Shown one piece after another: positions 13,001 through 27,827 of a stretch of 64,000 bases of DNA. Below the pieces are notes generated by a model. The model searched no databases and was not told where the DNA came from. It saw only the letters and a list, made by a program, of their open reading frames with translations. The DNA lies in the NCBI GenBank assembly GCA_029204225.1, contig CM055092.1:77254669-77318668 (forward strand), given 5' to 3'. The position numbers and the translations under genes are program-made. Numbering within the stretch: the first letter of the stretch is position 1; the number at the start of each line of letters is the position of its first letter. The stretch comes from Diphasiastrum complanatum. Its lineage: Eukaryota > Streptophyta > Lycopodiopsida > Lycopodiales > Lycopodiaceae.

Positions 13001-16000
13001 CCTAGTCATAATCTCTCCAATCTGCTTGCAGTTCGCAGCGTTGTCCGTGACAACCTGAACCACGTGCTCCACCCCGATGTCAACAATAACATCTCTAACA
13101 ACCTCCCATATGAAGTCGGTTGTGATGGCTCCACCAGCTTGAGTCGCATCTATGCCACGTAGGAATATTGTGCCAAGTGGGCAAGAAACCAAGATATTGA
13201 TGACGGATTGTCGACGAATGTCGGTCCATCCATCACTCAATATCGTGCATCCATACCTGCCACAAAACACCCACTAGCCACATGCAAAAATTGCGCCACC
13301 AGCAAAATGAAATACATGCAAAGAGTTTATCACTTACGTCTGCCAAGCTGAGCGAATGGAACTCAGCTCCTGCATGATGGTCTCCTCCTGATGAAGCATC
13401 TTGCCTCGCAGTGCCTCTCGCCTGGGAGGCCTCTATGTAGCATCCACAGTTGCAATCTGCGTGCGGAACTCCTTGAACACCCAAGTGTCAGCAACAACAA
13501 AAGGAATGCCGCACTCATAAAAGAACTGGCCAGCAAGTCAAGTGCACTGGGCCTGCTGCTCTCTCTGCCACCCGCATTGATCAAGGCTCTGCTGTCTCGG
13601 CCTAACCCCTCTCTGCTGTACATATGGCACTTGTGGTCTAGCAAACCGTGAGGATGGCTGATTTGTGGGTGTGTCTAATCGTCATGGAGGGGTGTCGCTC
13701 TCTCTGGCAGGACCTGTCGAAGCGTGTCGTGCATCTGCTGCCGAAGAAGAGGAGGGACGAGAAGGACCAGTTGCCACTGATCCAACATGCTCATCTTACG
13801 CTCGTGGCTCTGAACCATGCCCTGCTGCTGCGGATGGAACTGGAGTGGCCTTGCCTAGACCATGCACTGCACCTAAACCCTACCTAGAACGTGCTGTACT
13901 AGGCCATGCACCTGTACCATGCCCTGCCCGTGACGTACTAGGCCATGCACCCGTAGTAGGCCCTGCCTGCCTACCTGTGAGCCTTGCCTGTGAGCCTATA
14001 GCTGCTCCTCTTACCTGGCCCTGTCTAGAACCCTATGATGTACCATCGGGCCCGTACATGTCCATCAATCTTTGCACCTCCTCATCAGAAATCCTGGGGC
14101 AATAAGATATGCTTAATGTCCGCCCATCTAGCCCTCTGACCCGCAGTAAGTGAGCCCTAACCCTAGTGAGTGATCCTGTGAAGAGCCCACCACAATGCAA
14201 GCATCTCCATTTGCGGACTCCTGAGCCATGGTGTCTAGCGACATTCCCCTTGGTAAGATCAACCTTGGCCCCGCACCGACATCGTGTCAACACGAGATCA
14301 AACCTGCAAACTAAAATAATCAAGCAAACATTCAATAGAAAATAATACACTGCATTGAACAACATTACCAGGCTAAAATAGAGCTCAAAACATCAGAGCA
14401 GACATCACAATGATTCCAATTCATACTATCAGAGCAAGTGCCAAAAAACACATGGGATTAGGGTGTGGGACAGAATTATTTCAGTGTGAGCGATAATGGG
14501 TAAATGCCGTTAGCGTGGGAGTCTGTGCAGGCATGAAGGAGTGTAGTGTATGCCTAAACCATGCCCCAAGCAGATGCTTGCATGATGTTCCATGCCTAAA
14601 CCCTAAAAAAATGGAGTTAGGGCATGGAAATTGAAATTTGTGATACGGATGAAGACGGGTGAAATGGAGGGCCCTAACTACTAGAAGCTTCCTTGTAGGG
14701 CTTCCTCTAGGCTATAAATAGGGAATCTGTGTCATTTTTTACTCAGCTGATGATATTGATCTCACTCTTTAGTCTCCTTAATATCTCTTTCCTGCTTTCT
14801 AGGGTTAAGTCTTGATGCTTTCATAGCTTAGCTGTAGATCAATTGTGGCTTCATTCGTAACTTGGTATCAGATCACTTTTCTTTGCACCACACTTTTTCA
14901 GATTTAGTAGGGGCTGCACAGCGCCCTAGTAACCCATCACTTTCGTCGATTTTTTCATCAGATTTCCATCGTCTTTCCAGATTTGGTAGAGGTTGGCCAG
15001 CGCCCTGCAACCTTGTCACTTTCGTTGATTTTCTCCGCCGATTTTCTGCCCATTTCGGGGATTGATTGGAGGCTGTCCAGCGCCCTACTTCATCACCATT
15101 TTCAGCGGTTTTCTCTATTTCTTTTCAGGTTATGTGGGGATTTTGGTAGCTGCTGCCCAGTGCCCTACAACCTTGCCATCTTCGACGGATTTCTCCACCG
15201 ATTTGCTGTCCATTTTGTTGATTGTTTGGAGGCTGTCCAGCGCCCTACTTCCATCACCATTTTCAGCGATTTTTCCATCATTTTGCAGGACATTTGTGGA
15301 TCCTACTAGCTGCTGCCCACAACACCCATTTTCAGCTTGGATCTTCAGCTCTCTCTCTCTCTCCACTCGTTTTGCAGATTATCACTATCGTTTGGAGGAG
15401 GACTGGCGCCCTACTGCTGCCCAGCTACTGCCCATTTTCCAGCCCACCATCACCTACTGCGACAAATAGTGTAAGTAGTACCTCGCAATTGCAATTGAAA
15501 GCGTGTTGAAAACGGTAGTAAAATGGAGAGATACCGGGCAGCCACCAAATAGAGATAAGAGGGGCCTACAAAAACAACCAAATAATGAGAGAAAGAATTA
15601 GCAAGTAGTCGAGTATATGGCTGGATAATGGACAGCCAAGTAAGGAAGGTGAGTGCCAAAAAGAGAGGGTTAGGCAACCCAGCAAGCAAAGCTAGAAAAT
15701 CAGTAGAAAGAAGGTGGAGACAATGCAAGGAGGGGTGGGCTGGGAAAGAGTACAAATAGGTTGAGTTGTGGACAGCAAGCAGAAAGTAAAGTAAGGTCTT
15801 TAATCGGATCCTTGAGGATTATCTTTGGCACTTTGTTTCTCCTTTAAGGAAGGATTGGGATCATCATCTATGTTTAGTAGAATATAGCTATAATAGCTAT
15901 GTTAGTGCCAACAATGGAGTTTCTCCTCTCTTATTGGCTCCTGGGTATGCTCCTCTTTTGCTAGGGGTGCCTCTTCCTCCTGATGATACACCAATCACCA

Positions 16001-19000
16001 TTGCTTCTTTCTTATCAGGTGCTTGGGAGCTTATTGCTAGGGCTACTACTCATTTACAACATATCCAGTAGTGCTATTAGACTTCTGATGATCGTCATCG
16101 TCGTCATGTCGAGTTTCGGGTTGGTGATATGGTTTATCTTCGGCTATGTTTTGCGTGACATCATTTTGTTCAGGGCCACGATTTTACTGAGAAGCTTGCA
16201 CAACGTTATTATGGGCCGTATCGTATTCTAGAGTGCCTTAGTCCTGTTACATATCATTTACAGCTGCCTGCTTCTACACGTGCCTGTGATACCTTTCATG
16301 TTAGCCTGTTGCGTGCTGCCATTGAGGATGATGCTCCTCGTGATCTCACATTTCCTACAGATCTTGAGCTGTTCCATTTCTTACCAGCTGCCATTCACTA
16401 GGTTCGCCTTTAGCATAGTCAGCGTCGTCGGTAGGTTCAGTTTTTGGTATAGTGGGATGGTTGTCCTATTGAGGAGGCTACATTAGTTCATGCTTTTTCA
16501 GTATTTAGCATACTTACATTCTTGTTTTTGAGATAGTCATTATGATTGCTAGCCGGTGGAGGGCTTTGTTTTTTCGTAGGGGAGAGTTATGGACTCAGCT
16601 CATTACATTCGCCGCATCCATTGTTTTATTGTTTTATTCTTTATTATGCATAAGCAGGCCTATGGGCCCTCTTTATTCATGTATTGGCCTTGGGCCTTAT
16701 TTGGTCACATTTTTAGGACTTGGTCAAATTGATTTGGGGCGAGGGTCCTCCTATTGGGGGGGCGCACTATTTTCTCTCCAAATCTTCTGCCTCCCTCTAC
16801 TTTTAAATTCCTACTTTGGGGTTCATCGGTAGGGTATATATAGGGCAACATTGTAGTCTTTTATTCCGTTGATGATGATTGCTCTTCTTTAGCCTCATTA
16901 AATATTCTCTCTTTCATGCTTTCTAGCCTAAGTCTTGCTTTCTAGCATAGCTAGTGAATCTTAGCTTGTAACTATGTTGACAATAGAAAGTTGGTGTTAG
17001 ACTATGTGTTCATACTAGGAAGGGGACCACTTCACTTGGAGTTATGAACACAATTACATAAAACATATTTTAATATCAACCATGGCTAAAGCCCTAAAAG
17101 CAATAGCAATGAGCTCCCCCATGAAGAGCTTAAGCAACACGAATAAATAAAGCTGATTTTTGTATTCACTACAAAGGCGATGTAGGAATGCTAAAAATAG
17201 TGAGATACTCAAATGCACATTGGGTTGGGCTGTTGACAATAGAAAGTCAATGTCCGACTATGTGTCCATGTTAAAAAGGGGACCGATTTAGTTGGATTTA
17301 TGAACACAATTACATATTTTGATATCACTGAAGTATAAAAGACTAGATGACAATTGAATAATAGTCATCCACAAAAAATGAAAAATGGCAAAACATATAA
17401 TCAATGGCTAAAGCCCTACAAGCAATGGCAATGAGCTCTCCCACGAAGAGCTCAAGCAACAAATGACCAAAGTTGAATAATGAGTGTCTCTAGTCCCTAC
17501 TTATACCCGACGAATGCCCTAAAATGGAAGCTTCTAGAGACTCACTCTAGTTGTTTTTATTCATATGTTGGGCATGTAGAAAACAACATAGCAACAATAT
17601 CAACACAATTGTATATGATTTGGACCATCCTAAGAATGAATAGCATGATTTTGATTAAAAAGCAATGTCATATAATTAAAAACATCTACCCAAGTAGCCT
17701 CCTTAGTGGGTCTACCTGTGGATAACTAGAGCAAATGAAGGAATCAAAGAAACGTAGAATGGAGAGAACTAGAGCTTCCAATAGCAAAGAGCATAGTTCC
17801 TAGGAACACTTTCTTATCATTCCTAAGGGCACCTAAGAAATGGTTCCTAACTATTCCTTAGAGTACCATTCTGAACGATCATCAAAACCCCGTTCTAATA
17901 TTATTAGGAAAGATCATCAAAATGATTATGAAACGATTAAGAATGATTAGGAAAGATCATCAAAATAGTTCTTAAACGATTAGGTTAACGATCAATTCCA
18001 AAATGATTAAGAACGTATGTCAACACGATCTTGAAATGATTAGGAACAATCATCAAAACACATATAAAGTAATTATGATTAACCATCATCAAAACTCGTT
18101 TTGAAAAAATTAGGAAAATTTATGAATACATTTTCCTTAGAAACAAACTGTATGTTCCGAAGGAACTAAATGATACCTGTTTCTAAGGAAAATCCTTAGG
18201 AGTGGGCTTCTATGGCAAAGAGACGAATTCTCCTCTTACTATAATGTGTACAAATGAAATAAATGATGCTCTATATAAAGTAGTAGATCACTCACTAGTT
18301 CTAGAAGATGGATAGCCAAACTTGTTGTATCTTTTTAAATCAAGATCTTATACTCAAGTTGACAAAAAAGTTTAACCGATTTTTAAAGCAAATTCCAAAC
18401 AACAACTAAGCCTTCTTTGTCTTTCTTAGCTATCATAGTGATTCATTTGTTGTTGCTCCTTAGCAAAATTTAATCTAGGATCTCATCACAATTCATACAA
18501 AGTTGCCTAGTCAATAAACACAACTATGAATGAAAAGAATATGCACAAACTTGAGGAGAGGAGAATATAAGCTTTCTAAGTGCAAACCACATTACATGTT
18601 GGTAGATTTAGAGCTTATACTCATGCATCAAGACTTGCTCATGCTTTTCAATTAGCGGAGACTAAAATTTATACAAGTAAATTGTAAACTTCATGGTAAC
18701 TAGTAGTATAACAGAGTGTTCTAGTTTGTGGAAAAACCCAAATATACTTTCATTGTACAAGCAATCTTATTTTTAGCCATACATACCATTCCGGGAAAAT
18801 TGCGACAACGTGTCCTTAGTGTATCACCAACTGGAGACATAGCTAGGACAACATGGAGATTACGTCGACATCTTCTTATGAAATAGTTCCAACAATTTTC
18901 CTTTGTATCAACAATCCCACTTGCAACAACAAACTCTCTCACCTATAAATTTGTATTGAATTTCATCAAGGTCTCCACAAGTTTAACATCTCTAAGTAGT

Positions 19001-22000
19001 GTTGTATTCCAAGCTTAAATGTAGGGTAATAAACAAAATGCCTTCCAATAAATCTCAAACAACCTCAATACCAAATCATGAATTCACACATTCAGCATAT
19101 GAAAATTACCTGACTAACAAGTATGTCCTTTTCGTCTTCTTTAAATAGAGCAGGCACCATACCCGATGTAAGCATGTTATTAATAAGTTCAAGGAAGCAC
19201 TCATCAGCAACATGTGCATCTGTGAAAAGAAATACTACATGATGGTCCTCCACGCCCAACATAGTGTAGAGTCTTTTCAAATCTTCTCTAAAAGATTCTT
19301 CATTGTACCCTCTAGTAAGAGTTATCTCAAAAATATGGCATCCTGCTGTAAATGCTGCAAGCTTTGACAAGCTTTTCTTTCCACTTCCTCCAACTCCAAC
19401 CAAAAGGGCATTTCCCTATACGTTTAGAAGATCTTCCCAGTAAGCTTAAATCTTGATACATTGGTAATTGAAAAGATAGAGGTATTAAAAAGCAAGAATG
19501 ATCCACTACTCAAATATGAAAGGACAACCTAAAATAAAGAAAATACTAAAAGGAGTAATTGAAGTAAACACTCCCCTAATGCTAGTAAGATTACTCTGAA
19601 TTGAATTGAATCATAGCTGTAATTGTTTTAGACTAACTCCCCATATGTGTTTGAAATGTAAGCATGTGACTCCTCTAAATTGGATGGAGTTTCTAGTAGT
19701 TACAAAGAAAAATATATGAAAATAGTTTGCCTTAGAGGCTAGCTCTCCTACAAAGAAGACTTCCTTTAAGTACTCTCTTGAAAGCTTCATCCAAGAAGCT
19801 TTCTAAGGCCCAAATACAATTAATGGCACTTCAAGTGTCCGACTATATTCAATTATCCTCTGATAACTTAATGAAAGCTAACTACATGTCTATAACTTTA
19901 GTCTTGAAAGGATGCCTAAAGGCATCTAGGCTTTATTGTTTACACTTACATCTATTCTATGTTTTCTTTTACTAGAGGACAATGCTAACAAGACGTCATG
20001 TTGTCAAAGATTATGAATAATGTAAACATGCATTAGAGACTTGTAGTTTTGTAGATGCAGTTAAATTTGTTTAAAAATAAGTTTAGTTACACTTGAATGG
20101 AAACATTATGTATTTGATTATTGGCACTTTGGATTGTTGGTCTCATCATGTGTTAATAAAGATGTTGTATTCTAGTCACCCTCACCACAAAACTAGGTTG
20201 CTCATTTTCATACAAGAAACCTTGATAGTGTTGGTGATATATTTCCAATTTTCTCTTAAAGAAGAAAAAAATTATGCTTTAATTCCAATTTGTTCATATA
20301 TTCTAGCCACTAACATTTATGACACTAGCTAGCAGCAAGTTCACAAAAAAAATCATAAGTCTACAATATTGTTATTTCAAAGTTAAATGTAGAAACTTCT
20401 AATGTTCAAACATTTTCAACATATCAGTGAAAAGTCAAGAAGCATAATTTCTAAAATAATTTATACTTGTTCAAGTCGCATGATTCGGTGAACATGACTC
20501 AAATGCTCAAGGGCATCATTGAACATCACAAGGTTCATGTTTTTATTGATCAAGCAATACTCATCCAAAATTTCCTCAAACAGATGTTTGACTATAGTGA
20601 AATCTCCAAGATCTTCGTATAACCGCACTTCAACAACATTAAGCATGTGACGATAGTCCCCAAATAGTATTGGATCTTGGGTGACATACTCTTCCAAGAC
20701 TTGATACTTATTTTCAATAAGCTCCTTTATTTGAATCTACAAGAGAACAATACAAAATTTAACATTTCTTTTTGAAAATGAATTTTTTGATAAATATATT
20801 TGGCTTATAAAATACAAAACTTTAATCTCTCAGCTACTGATGACCCAAGAGTTTGAGAAAGATGGTAGTTAGATAGGCTAACAAACTTGTAAATAGGATA
20901 ACATAAATTAAAATCACACATTGGAGCTTTTTCTCGACCAAAGGTCTAAGAGGTGCATGACAATGGACATTATGCTAGTCTGCCTTCTTTTTCAATACAT
21001 GCTAATTACCACATGGCATGAAAAAACTATCATGCTTTATTGTAATAATCTTATTATGTAAATATCATAAATAATCATAGTGTTGCCTTCTTTGTCAATA
21101 CATGCTAATCACCACATGATACAAAAAAACCACCATGCTTTATTGTAGCAAGCTTACTATGTAAATATCAAAAATATTCGCAAGTGTTGCCTTCTTTATC
21201 AATACATGATACACAAAACTACCATGCTTTATGTAGAAATCTTACTATGTAAAATATCATAAATAATCACAAGTGTTGCACAGAAATGAGCCTTAAAGAA
21301 GGGGACAAAAGGATAAAAGGAGGTTAAGGTGCGATGTCTAATAAAACTATTCTTGAAAAAACCAATATGAACGATGAGGCTTGTGGGTGTAAGTTATGAA
21401 CGGATCCACAAGTAATCTAAGGCTAAACTAGAAAGTAGCACATAAGCAAAACTTAATCCTAGAAAGCAGGAAAAAGAGAGATTAAGGAGGCTAAAGAAAG
21501 ATCCATATCATAAGCTGCCCATGAAAGTTAAGATAGAGTTACTGAAGTTTAATTGCCAAGGTGACCCTAACAGCTTTCTCCAAATATGCGTAGAAGCTTT
21601 TGAAACTTGCGGAATGTGTTACGTTCTTGAACATAGGATTCAGTATGATCCTAGACTTGGATACAAGGTACTCCAGTGCTCGAGATTATTGGTTCCATCA
21701 CGTCATACTGGACGAGACCCGTAAAATAATTAATAACCTTGTGAGGCCCAGACACACTGAGTTAGTACATGGTTTAGGACAATCCATGCACATGTAGAGT
21801 ATCAATAGCAATGGAATTTCTTAATAGGGGAGTTTAGACCTTGCATGGCTTCATGCACAGGGTGTGCCAATTTGTGATGCGTTTTTGGAGCTTTTGCTTG
21901 TGTAACTCAAATCCTGTGTAGATATGAATTTTTCAGCAAGTGTAATTTCATTCTAGGGATTATTAATGATGAAATTAATGATGCATGCTGGTTCTTTCCA

Positions 22001-25000
22001 TGATTTACGGTTCTAGGCTATGTTTTTGGTCAAAAATTGCTTGTTTTGATTGGTTTTTGGCTAAACATTGATAGTAAGAGCTAAAATCCAGCAAGATCAG
22101 ATCATTAGGATGGCTATCATCCTATAAATTGAGCTGCATGTGGGTGAGAAAGAGTTGCATGTCATGAATTTCCACTTTATGGTGAAAAAACCGGAAAATA
22201 GTCAAAAATCATCATTTTTGCTAGTTATTTCATAAAGTTGGATATTAGGATGCTGTAAAACACCTTGTAGATCTTGCCAAAAGTTGAATCAAAGTCTTTT
22301 GAAGATGTCCTTGAAGTTAGAGCCAAGAATTCCATGAATTGAGGTTGTAGAAGGCTGAAAAAAGCCAAAAAATAGCCTTCTTTTGGTGATTTTCGGGGGA
22401 TGGATTGATCTCAATCCACAAGGGGATCATGCTGGGAATTTTTACAGCCTATTTAGTACTCCTCTTTACCTGTCTAGTAAGCTATTAGACTTGTAAATTG
22501 ATGGCCGGGGGCTTATGCTCTGTCTCCATCAAGTTTGAAACAAAAATCCCTTCTACAAATCAAGAAATCTTCGTTCTCAGCCCATGCTGCTCTTAGACCT
22601 GTATGAATGCTTGGGCTTGGGGAGGTGTTTGCATGTTTTTACATGCATAGGCCTAGAAAAAGTGCACCCTACTACAGATTTTGTGACGCTCTGTCCTCAC
22701 GTGTCAAGCTAAGGTGGCAGGCTGATGTAGCAGTCATCTCGGTCACTTGGTCTCCCTCCGTACTGTGCTTTACAGTGCCTAATTTGATGCATTGTAGCTC
22801 AAGTTATGGCCGTTTGAAATTTTGGCAGTTTTGTCAGCAAGATTGACAAAATCCGTAAATGTTCTGATTGCATGCTTGCTTTTTCCCTAAATTATCGTAC
22901 TGTGCTTGCATGGATTGATTGCATGTTGATTTTGAGTGTTTCTAACATGCATGAGGGATTTACATTCGTTTTGAGTGGTCATACGCATCCTGAAGGTCCA
23001 GTGGTAGTTGCATGACTACGTTTTGTGCATATGTATCACTTTGACTATTCTTTGGAATCCTTAACTATCATTTTATTTGCTAAGTCAGCATACAGAAAGA
23101 TGAGATTATTTCACTCAAAAACTTTAGAGATTGAAGAAGTATTAGTAATTGGATACTATGCAAACTATGCAGGTACGACAACAAGTTTTCAGGACAATAT
23201 ACATAATTATCTATTCCAACCAGTTTAAACCAGAGAAACACAAACAAAGAACTTGCAAGAGTCTAAAGATTGTTTTACAGTTCGGATAAGATAATTGGGA
23301 TTCCATCAACTTAGAAAGCAACAAAATAGAGTAGTAAGAGTAATAAAATTCGTAAATATACCTGTACAATGTGTTTGTCATTGTCAGAAAGCAGACGATC
23401 ATAGAAAATGCGCAAACACTCATTTCACCATAGACATAACATTCGGACAGAAGTTTTTATAGTATCCATTGTTTTATTGCAGTTCAGATAAGATAATTGG
23501 GATTCCATCAACTTAGAAAGCAACAAAATAGAGTAGTAAGAGTATTAAAACTTGTAGATGTACCTGTACAATGTGTTTGTCATTGTCAGAAATCAGACGA
23601 TCATAGAAAATGCGCAAACACTCATTTCGCCATAGACGTAACATTTGGACAGAAGTTTTTATAGTATCCATTGTTGAAAGGCATAAGCCCTCATAGATAC
23701 GACTCAAATCCCTCAGGTTGAAAATGTAGTGAAACCTTGATGGTGTGGGTGGAAGTTTCTCAATCACATGATTATACAGGTCAAGTGTTAACTCGGTTAT
23801 ATTGTGGCAAGTATCCTGTACGTCAGAAAATTCTGATAGTTTACAAAAGCATGGGCTTACAAATTGCAATCTCCAAAATAAAATGCTCAACCCTATCACT
23901 AAGCTCACACTAAATCTCAAGGCATCATGAAGAGGAAGCTTTAAATTTTATTTCCTAAGATAAGTAATGAATTTTTTTTTAGGATAAAGGCAAAGGACCA
24001 AGCACCTTAACTTCCGCGGAAAGATTTTGGGCATGTGCATCTAGAATAGCATTATAAATATGAGATAAAGAAGCATTTGAGGGGAATTGTATCTCAAATG
24101 TGGAAAACAGAGAGATAAATCTAGGATCAACATTATTCCTAGCGCCTCCTGGCCGACCCATTGCTCCGACAAATTGCACATCTCTGATGTTTTTCCAGTT
24201 GAGTTCTTTCCTGGCAATGAGATAGAAATGCGCAATATTACATAGAAATTTAACTTTCAGTCATTGCCAAATGTTCTTGTTAGAAGAAAAATCATGTTTC
24301 CATATTAACCAGGACACCAAAGCAACAACCAATTTTTTTGCATTTTTTTTTGTAACATAAGTATAATTTTGGTTGCAGCACAAATTCTACCTACTAGTAT
24401 CACTTCTAGTACTTCCACAGTTAAATACATGAACATCAATGGTTAGAAAGCTAGACACTAGGTTTTTCCACTTACATTAGGCAAGGTGAAAGGGATAAAC
24501 TTTTTTACCCTCTATCATAGATTCCTCCATGTTCAATCTGGAGCTTAAGCAGTGCAATTGGTTGCTGAGTGCCGTATGTGTCGACTTTGGGCATGTTGAG
24601 ATCGTCAATAAAAACAATCATTCTTCTTCCTACTGGGGGTCCATAGATATCCTACAGACAACAATCAGCAATTAGGGACTATATACAAGTGTAAAACAAG
24701 GTGATTACTAACGTCATTGAAGGAGCATGCTGTATACATGTAACAAAGTCACAAGCTCATTATGCTACAGAAGTACCTTAATAGACTATTAATCACATTT
24801 TTAATAAGGCAAAAACCTTTGCAGCTACAGCTTAACAAGTTCTGAAGAAGAGAAGCATGGTTTAATTCACAAATTTAAATGAAAGGTATACACATCTACA
24901 GCTTGAGTCCATAATGAGTTGATCAACAAGCACTATAATTTACTAATTGGAAGGTGAAACAAAACAAATTGCTACTCAAAGATTTCTATAGCTTGCATCC

Positions 25001-27742
25001 ATAACTATTTCATGAGTTAATTAGCAAGCACTACAATGTAGTTGGAAGCTGAAAAAAATCAAACGCTACTTGAAGATTTTTTTTAGTCTCAATGGAGCTT
25101 TTTAGTTTGATGAAAGTAGTAACAACATACTTTGAAAACCTTTGAGATCCTAATCTGAAAGGAAGTTCCATAAACAAATATCCCAAAAGTGAAACGAATC
25201 ACCAAAGAAAAAATGTCAAATTGTGATCTATTAACAAGTGGAAATATGGTGGAAGATGCACATACACAACCTTCACTTATGAGCTAAATCATAGATTTTA
25301 GCATCAATGTCACAATCGACAATACATGAAGCAATCTAACAATCTCCCACAAACAATGGCAATCAAAATCACATAGAATCAATGGCTAAAGCCCTAGTTC
25401 TCCCATGAAGAGCCCAAGCAATACCAAATCATAAGCTGAGAAATGAATGTCTTTAGGCCCTACTTATACCATAGGCTGTCCATGATGAATTTCTTGATTT
25501 TGCAAACCTGTCATGATCTTCATATAAGACAAAATATGATTGTTATGGACAAGCATTAGAGTCCTTCTCTATTTTCCACAATATTAGTGGACACGCAGTT
25601 TATATTTACATGTGACTGGCCTAGAAATATTATTTTACATGGTTTTCTATTTTGACCCTAATTTTTGAATCTCACTTTCCCTCCAAATCAATATGGAGGT
25701 AGGATTTGTCCACTATAAATAGCCACTAAGGTTGGTCATTTGCTAGTTTTGTTCATTTGAGTCTTGGGCTTCTTGTAGGGGAGTTGTCTTATTTTGGACA
25801 TCTTAGTTGGAGATCTACCTGAGCTATCGGTGGCCATTGATATTCATACATTTTCTTATTTGGAGAATGCTATGTAAATGCCTTTTGCTGTTTTTTATGC
25901 ATCATTGATACTAATACTTGTGAATTCGTTCATAACATGATATCAGAGCACTTTCCTGAGCGATTGGGAGTGCCTTTTTGTTTTATGATTTTCTTTGCAG
26001 GTTTAAGGATCTTCATTGAAGGACTAAGATCTGCTATGTGTTCTCTTTCTAGCTCTCTCTAGTTGGATCTTCATCTTTTGGTAGATCTTCAGCTCTCTTT
26101 TTCTAGATAGTTTTTTGGCCGTTTTTCTCTCTCTAAAATTGTTTTTTCCACATTTTTTGTCATAACTTCTTTGTTTGTGATCGGACTTGATTTTTGTTAG
26201 TTGCATTGGTGTCATAGCAAGTCGGCGCTTATGACGATGTAAATTTTTTTGTTGGCCGTTTTATGAAAACCCTAAATTTTAGTTTTTGGAAAAACTCATC
26301 TTTTTCATCCTTTTTCGTGATAGAAGTTCAAAATAATCATATGGATGAGGGTGTTGGGCTGAGACAAGACTATTGATCCAGGTTTCATGTTAAACGGAGG
26401 ACTACATCCAAAGATCTTGCAAAGTTCTCCAAAGGGGTATTCTTCTTACTTTTCATTTCTGTTAATTGTTCTTTTTGCATATGTGATTGGATCTTGTTCT
26501 TTCTTATTGTTCCTTGATTCTTAAGATCCATTATGTATCCATCAAACCTTGGTCAAATTGGAATATCTTGTTTTCTGTTCGAAAAGATTATGTTTTTGGA
26601 TCTTTATGTACTTTGTTTTTCAAGAAGTTCATTGCACTTTACGGTTTGCCAAACGGATGTCTCATTCTCAAGATATTACACTTTGAAGTCGTGCCCTACT
26701 TCACCACCTTCAATCCATTTGCAAATTTTCTTTGTGGCTGTCCAACGCCCTCTGCCCCACATTGAGCAACCATTCTTCCAGCTTTTGCACATCTAGTTGG
26801 CTGTCCGACACCTTACTTCACTCACTTTTCAGCAGCCCCTTCACCACCTATTGTTTGTTGGCTTTCTACTACCACTGGATCATTCGTCACATTTCCTGTT
26901 CGTTTTCCTTAACACTTTACATTTTCCCATTTTGAATACATTTTCTTAATTCGTTTTCCGTTTTGTTAAAAAATAAATAAACGACAAAACGATGACACAT
27001 TTCTCTTTTCCTAAGTATTTCGGTTTTTCCTCTACATCTTGTGGCATTGTCTAATTCACCGATTGGGTGAATAATTTTGAGCACTATTTTTTCACTTATT
27101 CATGTTCAAATGTTATGAAAATCATGTTGGCTTCTTTGTTGTTAGATGGCCATGCAAAAGTTTGGTTTTCCATCTATCATCGCACTCATCTTACTCTTCT
27201 GAGATAGTGATAGAGTCACACAGTCCTGAGATAGTGATAGAGTCACATAGTCCTATTGTCGAGTCACATAGTTCTATTGATATTGAGTCACACATATCGA
27301 TACCTGTTAAGTCTTCTTGTATAGTGATCAACTCTCAGATCGAGAGGGATACACATAGTCTTCTTTTGATCAATTGAGTTTTGGGCTCTTGTAGGGGATT
27401 TGTATTATTTTGGAGATCTGCCTGAGCTAACGGCGGCCATGGATATTCATACAGTTTCTTATTTGGAGAATGCTATGTGAATGCCTTTTGCTGTCTTTTA
27501 TGCATCATTGATACCAATATCTGTGAATCTGTTCATAACATGGTATCAGAGCTCTTTCCTGTCCAAATCTGAATTTCTTTTGCAGGATCTGAAGAAACGC
27601 AACGTGACACATCTCTCTCTCGCGATGTTTCTTTATTACAGCTTCGGAGATGTTTTATGTGCTCCCATTGTTACCACTTACTTCACATGTATTTCATTAG
27701 TCTTATATGCCTTTTGGCATGGAAAAGACATTAATAAAGATT

Positions 27743-27827
<85 letters not shown>

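Larger units (their letters stand above)
6614..16973 (+). mobile_element. Ty3/gypsy element with AGTTAT...AACT LTRs, internally scrambled
   Basis: The element is bounded by LTRs at 6,614-7,000 and 16,585-16,973 and by the direct repeat ATGTT at 6,609-6,613 and 16,974-16,978. Removing it rejoins the Copia reading frame ...ARDV-DNRK... Inside are a primer site, a leader, the start of gag, and at the far end the C-terminal part of pol and a polypurine tract. The middle (8,113-15,790) has been replaced by another gypsy element, a hAT-like gene and further LTR pieces. Confidence 0.88.

Noticed and set aside
27181-27330. Short repeats of GATAGAGTCACA considered as a CRISPR-like array
   Set aside because: The repeats are adjacent without unique spacers, the genome is eukaryotic, and they sit inside a gypsy element.
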